A stretch of DNA of 64,000 nucleotides from Rhodocyclaceae bacterium (GTDB taxonomy: Bacteria > Pseudomonadota > Gammaproteobacteria > Burkholderiales > Rhodocyclaceae). The stretch lies in NCBI GenBank assembly GCA_028713915.1, contig JAQTNK010000002.1, positions 62,001 through 126,000 on the forward strand, in the 5' to 3' direction. This document shows positions 1 to 8,200 of this stretch, piece by piece (position 1 is the first letter of the stretch; each line of letters begins with the position of its first letter). The notes below the pieces were generated by a model. That model was given only the letters and a program-made list of their open reading frames with translations. It ran no database searches and was not told where the DNA came from. A program made the position numbers and the translations under genes.

Positions 1-171
1 AGCTGAGCGTGAGTATGAGGTGGTAAGGATCGCGCCAGGCGCGCCACCGATGCACGGACTTGCGGATCACCACGCCGCCTTGCGGCGCCGGTTTCGCCCG
101 CTCGCGCCGCGGCGCCCGCTGGCGCACCTCGCCCGCTGGCCCCGGCGCCGGCGCCGGCGTCGGCGCCCCGC

Positions 172-1581
172 TCATACCGGATGCGGCTGGAGTCCGCGCG
201 GGGCGTCGGATTCCTGCGGCGAGACGACGCGATTGCGCCCTTGCTGCTTGGCGCGGTAGAGGCACTCGTCGGCGGCGGCGAGCAGCGCTTCCACCGACTG
301 CGCCGCGGAGGAACGCGCGGTCGCCACGCCGATGCTCACCGTCAGCGGACGGGGCGCGGCGCCGCGCCCGTGCAGGGCTTCGACGCGCTGGCGGATTTCC
401 TCGGCGACGTCCGCCGCGCCCTCCAGTCCGCATTCGGGCAGGACGACGACGAATTCCTCGCCGCCGTAGCGCACCGCATAGTCGCCGAACCGGTGCACCC
501 GGCCGCCCAGCGTGCGGGCCAGGGCGCGCAGGCATTCGTCGCCGACGCCGTGGCCGTTCTGGTCGTTGATGCGCTTGAAATGGACGGCATCCACCATCAG
601 CACCGAGACCGGATAGCGGTAGCGCCGGCCGCGGCCGAGTTCCTCGGACAGCTTGTCCATCAGGTAGCGGCGGTTGAACAGGCCGGTAAGCGGATCGTGC
701 ATGGCCTCCTGCTCATGAAAGGCGGCGCGGATTTCGGCGTCGCGGTGCAGGCGGAAATTCTCGATCAGCAGCGCCGTCATCACGGCGGCCGCCGACGCCA
801 GGCTCAAGCCGTGGCCGACGTACCAGCCGGCGGTATAGCGCGCGGACCCCGCCAGCGACAGCAGGACGTCGAGCGTGAACGCCAGCATCGCCAGCGCCAG
901 CCACAGATAAAGCAGCTCGCGCAGGCGCGTCATGTAGACCACCGCCAGCAGCGTCAGGACGTTCAGCGCCACCACGGCGCCGGCCATGAAGCTGCCCGCC
1001 AGCTGGTAGCCATCGCCGTCGCCCATGACCATCGGCAAGGCGTCGGCATAATGGAGAATCGCCGTGGCGGCCGCGGCGGCCAGCGCGAGCCCGAGCGCCA
1101 GCGGAAACAGGTCGGCGAAGCGCTCGGCCGCTGCGTTCGTGCGCGGCCGGCCCTCGGCCTTGGCCCGGGCTTCCAGCGCCAGCAGCACGAAGCAGGGAAA
1201 CCCGGCATGCCAGAGAACCCACAGCCAGCGCGCCGCCAACTCTTCGCTCGGCGTCGGCGTCAGCGGCCGTTCGACCAATCCCGGAAAAGTGAAGAACACC
1301 GCCATCGACGCCACGGCGGCGAACGCATAAGCACCCCCGAGCCACGCCAGTGCGCGCGTCGATGCCGATACGCCGGCGACGACATGCAGAGCCAGGAACA
1401 AGGCGATCTCGCCGTCGAGCAGCACCACGCCGGCCAGGTACATCGCCTCGAACCATGGCCTGACGGTCCACGGCTCGCTCATCACGGGCACGGTCAGCGC
1501 CGCGACGCTCGCCAACACCACGCCGCTGCCACCGGCCCACGCCAAGTGGCGATGTCGCGCCGCTGCAGTGCTGTCCAGCAT
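172..1581 (-). CDS. Membrane-bound diguanylate cyclase (GGDEF)
   Basis: Predicted diguanylate cyclase of 469 aa that condenses two GTP to cyclic di-GMP at the inner membrane. Residues about 1-290 hold six or seven hydrophobic helices, a MASE-like membrane sensor whose exact family I cannot name. Residues about 295-450 are a GGDEF domain with active-site GGEEF near residue 370. An RFGD inhibitory (I-site) motif lies five residues before it, so product feedback is expected. The substrate loop reads HFKRINDQNGHGVGD; the usual D-x-D element before it is D-A-V, keeping the first Asp only. The ATG at 1581 is chosen because the frame upstream merely overlaps the next gene. It is the last gene of a leftward run after peroxidase genes. 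Confidence 0.9.
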   Translation of the reverse strand: MLDSTAAARHRHLAWAGGSGVVLASVAALTVPVMSEPWTVRPWFEAMYLAGVVLLDGEIALFLALHVVAGVSASTRALAWLGGAYAFAAVASMAVFFTFPGLVERPLTPTPSEELAARWLWVLWHAGFPCFVLLALEARAKAEGRPRTNAAAERFADLFPLALGLALAAAAATAILHYADALPMVMGDGDGYQLAGSFMAGAVVALNVLTLLAVVYMTRLRELLYLWLALAMLAFTLDVLLSLAGSARYTAGWYVGHGLSLASAAAVMTALLIENFRLHRDAEIRAAFHEQEAMHDPLTGLFNRRYLMDKLSEELGRGRRYRYPVSVLMVDAVHFKRINDQNGHGVGDECLRALARTLGGRVHRFGDYAVRYGGEEFVVVLPECGLEGAADVAEEIRQRVEALHGRGAAPRPLTVSIGVATARSSAAQSVEALLAAADECLYRAKQQGRNRVVSPQESDAPRGLQPHPV

Positions 1582-1682
1582 AGTCTTGGCCCCCGGGCAA
1601 TCGCCTCTCGGCGGTGAGACCGGCGGCGGCAACGAAAGTGCCGCTCGCCGGCGTCGACGCCGGGCGCGCGGCGCGCGCGGCC

Positions 1683-2111
1683 TCAAGCCGCCCGGCGCGG
1701 GCTCGTCTGCGCCTGCATCTCGGCAAAGCCGGCGGCGGCCTTCTGCACCTCGGCCGGGAAATCCGCGAACTCCTGCACCTGGCGCACTTCGATGATCTCG
1801 TTGTCCGCCGCCGGGCAACGCGCGGCCCACGCCAGCGCCTCGTCCAGCGAATTCGCCTGGATCATCCAATAGCCGCCAAGCGTTTCGCGCGTGTCGGGGA
1901 ACGGCCCGTGCGTCACTTTCGGCTTGCCGCCGGAGAAGCTGACGCGCGCGCCCATGGCCGGCGGGTGCAGGCCTTCGAGCGCCAGCAGCACGCCGGCTTT
2001 TTGCAGGGCTTCGTTGTACTTCATCATGGCGGCGACGGCCTCGGCTTCGGGCATGGCGCCCGGCGTCGCCTTCTCGTAGCCTTGGGGAATCATCAGCATC
2101 ATGAATCGCAT
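1683..2111 (-). CDS. YciI/DGPF-domain family protein
   Basis: Small soluble protein of 142 aa with the YCII-related (DGPF) fold. It opens with MRFMMLMI and carries HGPFPDTRE, the local form of the family's DGPF(A/T)ETKE signature, followed by GGYWMIQ and a central segment with acidic residues (EIIEVRQVQEF). Biochemical roles in the family are mostly unassigned; members are often coded beside sigma factors or stress genes. Here it follows the catalase-like peroxidase gene by 77 bp on the same strand and could share its transcript. No catalytic assignment can be made from the sequence. Confidence 0.85.
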   Translation of the reverse strand: MRFMMLMIPQGYEKATPGAMPEAEAVAAMMKYNEALQKAGVLLALEGLHPPAMGARVSFSGGKPKVTHGPFPDTRETLGGYWMIQANSLDEALAWAARCPAADNEIIEVRQVQEFADFPAEVQKAAAGFAEMQAQTSPRRAA

Positions 2112-2188
2112 GGTTGTGCTCCTCTGTCGATCGCCTGGAGCCGCTGGGCGGTACCGGCGGCGGCGCCATGGTCCTGTCTATGCGTTAG

Positions 2189-3202
2189 TCATTCTCCGGC
2201 GCGCCGCTTGGCAAACGAGACCGCGTAGGCGGGAGAGCGGAACTGCAGCACCGGATCGTCGCTCGGCGCGATGCCGTCGGCCATCACCAGCGGGTCGTAG
2301 TTGATGGCTTCGCAGGCGCCGCCTTGCTGCGGCGCGGCGGCGGTGATGGTCAGCGTGCCGGCGGTGAACTTGCGGCGCGCCTCGGGCCAGGAAAGCGTCG
2401 GGTTGTCTTGCGGGTCGCCGGGCTTGCCGATGGTCACCACCATCTCCCAGCGGATCGGCCCGTGCTTGGCGCGCTCGATCAGCGCCGGTTCGAGGAAGTC
2501 GCTGCCGGCGGTCTTGAGTTGCTCGTCGCTCAGCCGCTTCTCGCCGTCCTGCGGCACGAATTGCCAGCGCACCAACGTCGTCCGCTGGTGCTTGTCGATG
2601 AACTTGAAGGTGTGGATGCCGAAGTAGGCGCTGTTGGCGTAGCTGACGGGCGGATTGTGGCTGGCGAGAAACTGCGCCTGCGCCCGGTTGTCGGGGTGGC
2701 TCGCCTGGAAGGCCTTGAGCTTTTCGGGATCGGGTTTGCCGGTCGCCGGATCGGGCTTCGCGGCGACGATCTGGTCGTAGAAGCTTTGCGGCGTGGCGGC
2801 GCCGAACATCGGCGTGTTGATCATGGTGATGTGCTGCAGCCCGCCGCCCGGCAACCGGAATTCCAGCGCCATGCCGCGCGGGTTCTTGGCGGTGTCCGGA
2901 ACCTTGGGGTTGCCGCCGGCGACGGAAAAGCGCGCCACGACCGGCACCGGCTTGCCCGAGAACAGCGCCGAGCGGCTGTAGCGCGCCGCCTCCCGGGTGC
3001 CGACGAATTCGCCGCTGGCGCAAGTGCCCTTGACGTGATTGCGGCGCTGGCCCGCATGCACGCCGAACGTCGCTTCGAGCGCGCCGACGACCTGAGGCGC
3101 CGTCACCGCGGCGCCGGCGCTGTCGGCGGCCGGCGCCGGCAGCGCGGCGAGGCAGAGCAGGGCAAGCGCTCCCTGCCCGCAGGGATGGATTTTCGTTGTC
3201 AT
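2189..3202 (-). CDS. Periplasmic catalase-family peroxidase (SrpA-like)
   Basis: Heme-dependent catalase-like peroxidase, 337 aa, much shorter than monofunctional catalases (about 480 aa or more) and matching the 'catalase family peroxidase'/SrpA group. The N-terminus is a Sec-type signal (hydrophobic residues about 9-24, then APAAD), so it should act in the periplasm. Visible family landmarks are the distal His in QRRNHVKGT (about residue 56), the NPRGMALEF segment, and the C-terminal RSPAYAVSFAKR with the likely proximal heme Tyr (about residue 326). The gene starts 52 bp after the peroxiredoxin stop, suggesting a two-gene peroxide-detoxification operon. Confidence 0.9.
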   Translation of the reverse strand: MTTKIHPCGQGALALLCLAALPAPAADSAGAAVTAPQVVGALEATFGVHAGQRRNHVKGTCASGEFVGTREAARYSRSALFSGKPVPVVARFSVAGGNPKVPDTAKNPRGMALEFRLPGGGLQHITMINTPMFGAATPQSFYDQIVAAKPDPATGKPDPEKLKAFQASHPDNRAQAQFLASHNPPVSYANSAYFGIHTFKFIDKHQRTTLVRWQFVPQDGEKRLSDEQLKTAGSDFLEPALIERAKHGPIRWEMVVTIGKPGDPQDNPTLSWPEARRKFTAGTLTITAAAPQQGGACEAINYDPLVMADGIAPSDDPVLQFRSPAYAVSFAKRRAGE

Positions 3203-3254
3203 GCGTCACCTCCTGATCCTGGCCGCCTGCCCGGCGCCGGGGTTGCTGCGTTGC

Positions 3255-3914
3255 TTACTTCGGCTGCTTGACGTACCGCAGATAGGATTTCGGCGCGCGC
3301 CAGCCCTGCGGGTATTTCGTCCGCGCTTCGTCATCGGACACGGCGGGACTGATGATGACGTCCTCGCCCGGCCGCCAGTTTGCCGGCGTCGCCACCTTGT
3401 GCTTCGCCGTCAGCTGGATCGAGTCGAGCGCGCGCAGCACTTCGTCGAAGTTGCGCCCGCTGCTCATCGGGTAGGTGAGCATCAGCTTGACGCGCTTGTC
3501 GGGGCCGACGATGAACACCGAGCGCACCGTGGCGTTGTCGGTGGCGCTGCGGCTCTTGGCGTCGCCGCTGGCGTTCGGATGGATCATGTCGTAGAGCTTG
3601 GCGATCTTCAGGTCGGGATCGCCGACCAGCGGATAGTTGAGCTTGTGTCCTTGCGTCTCTTCGATGTCGAGCGCCCACCTCTTGTGGTCGGCGACCGAAT
3701 CGACGCTCAAGCCCAGCACCTTGGTGTTGCGTTTCTTGAATTCCGGCATCATCCCAGCGACGTAGCCGAGCTCCGTCGTGCATACCGGGGTGAAGTCCTT
3801 CGGATGCGAGAAGAGGATCGCCCAGCCGTCGCCGATCCACTCGTGGAACTTGATGGTGCCTTCCGTCGTCTCGGCGAAAAAGTCCGGCGCCTCGTCACCA
3901 ATGCGTATTGCCAT
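3255..3914 (-). CDS. 1-Cys peroxiredoxin (Prx6 type)
   Basis: Thiol peroxidase of 219 aa that reduces H2O2 and organic hydroperoxides. The peroxidatic motif is HPKDFTPVCTTELG with Cys45. It is the only cysteine in the protein, so this is a 1-Cys enzyme needing an external reductant. The long C-terminal arm (about residues 165-219, with ATPANWRPGEDV) is typical of the Prx6 class. The start is the ATG at 3914, with GGAG a few bases upstream; an in-frame extension to 4097 has no Prx homology. It is the first gene of the leftward run and is divergent from the glrK-like kinase across a 225-bp region that should hold both promoters. No OxyR site was recognised by eye. Confidence 0.95.
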   Translation of the reverse strand: MAIRIGDEAPDFFAETTEGTIKFHEWIGDGWAILFSHPKDFTPVCTTELGYVAGMMPEFKKRNTKVLGLSVDSVADHKRWALDIEETQGHKLNYPLVGDPDLKIAKLYDMIHPNASGDAKSRSATDNATVRSVFIVGPDKRVKLMLTYPMSSGRNFDEVLRALDSIQLTAKHKVATPANWRPGEDVIISPAVSDDEARTKYPQGWRAPKSYLRYVKQPK

Positions 3915-4139
3915 GGCATAACTCCTTCGTGCGTCTACTGCCTCGTCGGGAGTCCAATGCAAGGCGCTACCGCCGATGCGGCATTCCCGACACCCTCGCG
4001 CGGCCAGGCCGCGTGTCCGATTAGTCAAGATCGTCGCGGCGAAGTTCAGGACGCGGCGCCGGCGCCCGGAACCGAACGCCGCCCGCGTCGGTCTCATGGG
4101 CAGAATTTTTCGTCTTCGTGCCGGCGGCGGAGACTGTCG

Positions 4140-5594
4140 ATGACGTCAGGGTCTTTCCCCGTGCGCACGTTTCGCTTGAACCTCTATCCGCGCTCCTTCC
4201 TGCAGCTGATTCTGCTGGGGAACGTGCTGGTGGCGCTGCCCTTACTGGCGGTGATCGGCTACGCCTCGCTCAAGCTCGACGACCTGGCGCGGCGCAGCGG
4301 CGAAGCCATGCGCCAGGCGTCGCAGGCCGCCAGCTTGGGCCGCTCGCTGCCCGAAGACCTCGAGCGCATGGAACGCAGCCTGCGCCAGTACGAGGTGCTG
4401 CGCGATCCTTCGCTGCTCGACGACTATGCCGCCGCGCGGCGCGACTGGCGCAAGGACAGCGCGGCCTTCGCCGCCATTCCGCTGACGGCGCCGCTGGCCG
4501 GCCGGCTCGACGCCTTGCGCCAAGGCGAAGAGGCGGCCTACGCCAGGCTCGGCAAGCGCGCGGCCGGGCTGGCGGCGCTCAAGACCGCCGTCATCCAGCT
4601 CAAGCAGGGCGTCCATCCGCTGCTCGCGCAAGCCAGCCGCCTGGCCGACGCCGAAGACGAGGCGTTCCGCGCCCAGACCGAAAGCCTGCGCCGCCACATG
4701 CAGGTCGCCGAGGCGCTCGCCGTGGCGGCGGCGGGTTTCCTGCTGTGGTGGGGGCGCCGCCTGACGGTGCGCCTGTGGAGCCGCTTCGAGCGCGCCGTGC
4801 TGGCGCTGGGCGAAGGCCGGCTCGACCGCCGCATCCGCCTCAAGGGCCCGGAGGACTTGCAGCGCGTCGGACGTCGACTCGAATGGCTGCGCCGCCGCCT
4901 GAAGGCGCTGGAGGAGCAGCGCACGCTGGTGTTGCGCCACGTCTCCCATGAACTGAAGACGCCGCTGGCGGCGATGCGCGAGGGCACCGCGCTGCTGACT
5001 GAAGGCGCGGCCGGCGCGCTGACGGCGCCGCAGGCCAAGATCGTCGACATCATGCACGGCAACGTGCTGCGCCAGCAGACGCTGATCGAAGGCCTGCTCA
5101 AGCTGCAGCAGGCGGGCTTCGCCGGCGAGCGCTTCGAGCCGCAGCCGGTGCGGCTGGATGCGCTGGTCGAGCAGGTCCTGGCGACGCACCAGCTGGTCGC
5201 GCGCAACAAGCACCTGCATCTGTCGGCGTCGCTGGCGCCGCTGGAAGTGGCGGGCGGCCGCGACGAACTGACGACCATCGTCGACAACCTCGTCGCCAAC
5301 GCCATCAAGTTCACGCCCGACGACGGCCACATCGCCGTCTCCGTCAGCGGCCACGACGGCCAGGCGGCGCTCGACGTCGTCGACGACGGGCCGGGCATCC
5401 CGGCCGCCGATCGCGACCGCATCTTCGAACCTTTCTACCGCGGCCAGGCGACGCGCGGCGAGGCCGGCGTCGGCCTCGGCCTGGCGATTTCCCATCAGTT
5501 CGCGCGCGCGCATCGCGGCGACCTGACGCTGCTCGAAGCGCCGGCCGGCGCGCACTTCCGCCTCACCTTGCCGCTGCTGCGCGCCGCGCCATGA
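4140..5594 (+). CDS. glrK: Sensor histidine kinase GlrK/QseE-like
   Basis: Membrane histidine kinase, 484 aa. One hydrophobic helix lies near residues 18-40, followed by a helical periplasmic sensor region (about 45-185). A second helix (about 187-206) and a HAMP-like linker come next. The dimerisation/phosphoacceptor box HVSHELKTPLAAM has His270. The ATPase domain has the N box (DNLVANAIKFT), DDGPGIP and GVGLGLAI. The gene overlaps qseG by four bases (ATGA) and is followed by the matching regulator, the glrK-qseG-glrR order known from enterobacteria. The start at 4140 has a GGAG nine bases upstream; longer frames to 3201 run antisense to the peroxiredoxin gene. The signal sensed is not deducible. 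Confidence 0.88.
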   Translation: MTSGSFPVRTFRLNLYPRSFLQLILLGNVLVALPLLAVIGYASLKLDDLARRSGEAMRQASQAASLGRSLPEDLERMERSLRQYEVLRDPSLLDDYAAARRDWRKDSAAFAAIPLTAPLAGRLDALRQGEEAAYARLGKRAAGLAALKTAVIQLKQGVHPLLAQASRLADAEDEAFRAQTESLRRHMQVAEALAVAAAGFLLWWGRRLTVRLWSRFERAVLALGEGRLDRRIRLKGPEDLQRVGRRLEWLRRRLKALEEQRTLVLRHVSHELKTPLAAMREGTALLTEGAAGALTAPQAKIVDIMHGNVLRQQTLIEGLLKLQQAGFAGERFEPQPVRLDALVEQVLATHQLVARNKHLHLSASLAPLEVAGGRDELTTIVDNLVANAIKFTPDDGHIAVSVSGHDGQAALDVVDDGPGIPAADRDRIFEPFYRGQATRGEAGVGLGLAISHQFARAHRGDLTLLEAPAGAHFRLTLPLLRAAP

Positions 5595-6097
5595 AGACCG
5601 CCGGCCGCCTGCTCGCCGCCGCCATCGTGGCCGTCGCCTGCGCGCCGTTGCCGCGGCTGCCGGTGGTGTCGCCGCAGGGGCGCGAAGCCCTCGACCAGCT
5701 CGAATATTTCGAACGGCTGAGCGGCCTGCCGGTCGAACAGCAGAACGTCGAATACGGCGCGGCGAAGGCCGCTTTCGAGCGCGAGCCGAGCGACGCCAAC
5801 CGGCTGCGCCTGGCCTTGGCGCTGTCGCTGCCGCAGACGCCCTGGCACGACGACGCCAAGGTGGTGTTGCTGCTGGCGGCCTTCGAGCCGTCGCGCAAGG
5901 CAAGCGGCGGGCCGTTGCGCGAGTTGGCCGCGCTGGTCGAGCAGGGCGCGGTCGAGCGCATGCGGCTGCGCGACGAGCATCGCCGCCGCGAGGCGGCCTG
6001 GCGCGACGAGCAGCACAGGATTGAGGAATTGCAGCAGAAACTGGAGGCGCTACGCGCCATCGATCGCGAGATGCGGCAGCGCGCCCCGCCGCGTTGA
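5591..6097 (+). CDS. qseG: QseG-like accessory protein
   Basis: Exported protein of 168 aa encoded between kinase and regulator, the position of QseG (YfhG), the outer-membrane lipoprotein that modulates the kinase in enterobacteria. The N-terminus is hydrophobic and ends in AVACAPLP. The Cys at about residue 17 could be lipidated, though the lipobox (AVAC) is imperfect. The rest is mostly alpha-helical and charged, with a probable coiled coil at the C-terminus (about residues 125-165, rich in R/E/Q). Sequence similarity to characterised QseG cannot be judged in detail; the name rests largely on gene order. Confidence 0.7.
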   Translation: MKTAGRLLAAAIVAVACAPLPRLPVVSPQGREALDQLEYFERLSGLPVEQQNVEYGAAKAAFEREPSDANRLRLALALSLPQTPWHDDAKVVLLLAAFEPSRKASGGPLRELAALVEQGAVERMRLRDEHRRREAAWRDEQHRIEELQQKLEALRAIDREMRQRAPPR

Positions 6098-6103
6098 GGA
6101 GTG

Positions 6104-7414
6104 ATGGAACACCCGACGGTCCTGGTGGTCGATGACGACCCCGACTTGCTTCACCTGATCGGCCTGCGCCTGACGACGGCGGGTTACGCCGTCGTCGCCG
6201 CCGCCTCCGGCGAGGAAGCGCTGGCGCTTTTCCGCGCTCGCGCGCCGCGCGCCGTGGTCACCGACTTGCGCATGGAAGGCATGGACGGCCACGCCTTGTT
6301 CGAGCGGCTGCACGCCGAAGCGCCGTCCATTCCGGTCATCATCCTCACCGCGCACGGCTCCATTCCCGAGGCGGTGAAAGCCACGCAGCGCGGCGTCTTC
6401 GGCTTTCTGACGAAGCCCTTCGACGGCCACGAATTGCTCGAGCGCGTCGCCGCGGCGGTGGCGCTGTCGCCGCCGCTCTCAAGCGCGACGCCCGGCGCGG
6501 CGGTGCTCGGCAACGCCTGCGCCAGCGCCGCCATGGGCGAGTTGCAGCGGCGCGCCCATCGCGTCGCCATGGCCGACGAGCCGGTGCTGATCGTCGGCCC
6601 CAGCGGTGCCGGCAAGGAAGTGCTGGCGCGCGCCCTCCACGACGCCGGCAAGCGTGCGCGCAAGCCGTTCGTGGCCTTGCGCTGCGGCGAATTGCCGGGC
6701 GGCCGCGCCGGCGAGGACGCGCAGATGGCGCAGGCCGTCGTCGCCGTCAGCGGCGGCACGCTGTTCCTCGACGACATCGACAGGCTGCTGCCGGGCGCGC
6801 AGGTGCGGCTGCTGCCGCTGGTGCGCGAACTCGGCGTCTTTTCCGCGCTGGCGCTGCCGCATGAAAATCCCAACGTGCGCGTCATCGCCGCCACCAGCCA
6901 GGCGCTCGACCAGGCCATCCGCGCCGGGCGCTTCCGCGCCGACCTCTTCTACGCCTTGAGCCGCAACTCGCTGACCGTGCCGTCGCTGGCCGAACGGCGC
7001 GAGGATATTCCGCTGCTGGTCGCGCATTTCGTCGCCCACTTTTCCGGCACCGCGGCGGCCGGGCCGCGCGGCTTCTCGCCGGAGAGCCTGGCGCTGCTGC
7101 AGCAGGCGGACTGGCACGGCAACGTGCGCCAGTTGCGCAATGTCGTCGAGCAGGCCTTGAGCCTGACGGTGACGCCGCAGGTGCCGGCCGCGCTGGTGCG
7201 GCGGCTGCTGCACGAGGAGAGCGCCAGGGAGATGGCGGCGTTCGACGAGGCGCGCCGCGCCTTCGAGCACGACTACCTGGTGCAGCTGCTGAAGACCACC
7301 GGCGGCAATGTCGCGCGGGCGGCGCGCGTGGCGCAGCGCAACCGCACCGAGTTCTACAAGCTGCTGGCCCGCCACGGCCTCGATCCCGGCTCGTTCAAGC
7401 AGCCGGGCACGTAG
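6104..7414 (+). CDS. glrR: GlrR-like response regulator with degenerate AAA+ domain
   Basis: Response regulator of the NtrC class, 436 aa: receiver domain (residues about 1-120, phosphoacceptor Asp54, Lys in LTKPF), AAA+ domain (about 140-365) and a C-terminal Fis-type helix-turn-helix ending in RNRTEFYKLLARHGL, very close to GlrR/QseF. Walker A is GPSGAGKE. Between the Walker A region and Walker B, about a dozen residues present in sigma-54 activators are missing, including the GAFTGA loop. Walker B reads LFLDDID rather than LFLDEI, and the arginine after FRADL in the R-finger segment is replaced (FYAL). Transcription activation through sigma-54 is therefore doubtful. The ATG at 6104 is preferred over the GTG at 6101; GAGGAG lies immediately upstream. 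Confidence 0.88.
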   Translation: MEHPTVLVVDDDPDLLHLIGLRLTTAGYAVVAAASGEEALALFRARAPRAVVTDLRMEGMDGHALFERLHAEAPSIPVIILTAHGSIPEAVKATQRGVFGFLTKPFDGHELLERVAAAVALSPPLSSATPGAAVLGNACASAAMGELQRRAHRVAMADEPVLIVGPSGAGKEVLARALHDAGKRARKPFVALRCGELPGGRAGEDAQMAQAVVAVSGGTLFLDDIDRLLPGAQVRLLPLVRELGVFSALALPHENPNVRVIAATSQALDQAIRAGRFRADLFYALSRNSLTVPSLAERREDIPLLVAHFVAHFSGTAAAGPRGFSPESLALLQQADWHGNVRQLRNVVEQALSLTVTPQVPAALVRRLLHEESAREMAAFDEARRAFEHDYLVQLLKTTGGNVARAARVAQRNRTEFYKLLARHGLDPGSFKQPGT

Positions 7415-7471
7415 AAATATTTGGCAATACATCCGTCGCTCGGCGCCGCGGTCGCTCGCTACACTAGCGGC

Positions 7472-8200
7472 ATGAAACGGCTCCCCTGGATCTGGGTCGT
7501 CGACGACGATCCCGAATTGCGCAAGCTGCTCCAGCAATACCTGGCGACGCAGGGCTTCGAGGTGCGCGGCTATCCCGATGCGCGCGACATCGAGCGCCGG
7601 CTGCAAAGGGAGCGGCCGGATCTCGTGGTGCTCGACGTCATGATGCCCGAGGTCGATGGCCTCGAAGCCTGCCGGCGCATCCGCGCCGCCGGCGACGACA
7701 CGCCGATCATCATGCTGACCGCCAGGAACGAGCCGCTGCACCGCGTCGCCGGCATCGAGATCGGCGCCGACGACTATATCGGCAAGCCCTTCCTGCCGCA
7801 GGAACTGACGGCCCGCATCCATGCCGTGCTGCGCCGGCGCACGGCGCTGCCGCCGGGCACGCCGGTGGCCGACGCCGCCGCCGTGAGCTTCGGCGAGTTC
7901 TGCCTCGACCTGGCGACGCGCACCTTGTGGCGCGGCAGCCAGGCGATCGACATCACCTCGGGCGAATTCGCGCTGCTTGCCGCCTTCGCCCGCCATCCGC
8001 ACCAGCCGCTGTCGCGCGAGCGCCTGATGGAGCTGGCGCGCGGCCGCGACGCCGAATCCTTCGAGCGCAGCGTCGATGTGCAGATCTCGCGCCTGCGCAA
8101 GACCATCGAGACCGATCCCGGCACGCCGCGCCTGATCCAGACCGTCTGGGGCTTCGGCTACGTTTTCGTGCCCAACGGCAACGAGCAGCCGGCGCCATGA
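7472..8200 (+). CDS. ompR: Response regulator OmpR
   Basis: DNA-binding response regulator of 242 aa. The receiver domain has the acidic pocket VVDDDPE, phosphoacceptor Asp55 in VLDVMMPEVDG (same position as E. coli OmpR) and Lys in IGKPF. The winged-helix output domain contains LMELARGRDAESFERSVDV and ends in QTVWGFGYVFVPNG, highly OmpR-like. The start at ATG 7472 gives the expected N-terminus (MKRLPWIWVVDDD); 17 extra in-frame codons upstream have no homology. It overlaps envZ by four bases, so the two are translationally coupled. By family it responds to envelope or osmotic signals and controls porins and other surface genes. Confidence 0.95.
   Translation: MKRLPWIWVVDDDPELRKLLQQYLATQGFEVRGYPDARDIERRLQRERPDLVVLDVMMPEVDGLEACRRIRAAGDDTPIIMLTARNEPLHRVAGIEIGADDYIGKPFLPQELTARIHAVLRRRTALPPGTPVADAAAVSFGEFCLDLATRTLWRGSQAIDITSGEFALLAAFARHPHQPLSRERLMELARGRDAESFERSVDVQISRLRKTIETDPGTPRLIQTVWGFGYVFVPNGNEQPAP

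Noticed and set aside
1..171. Arg-rich plus-strand frame starting near position 20
   Set aside because: GGCGCC-rich low-complexity sequence with no homologous features; it continues antisense into the diguanylate cyclase gene. I see nothing else in this stretch.
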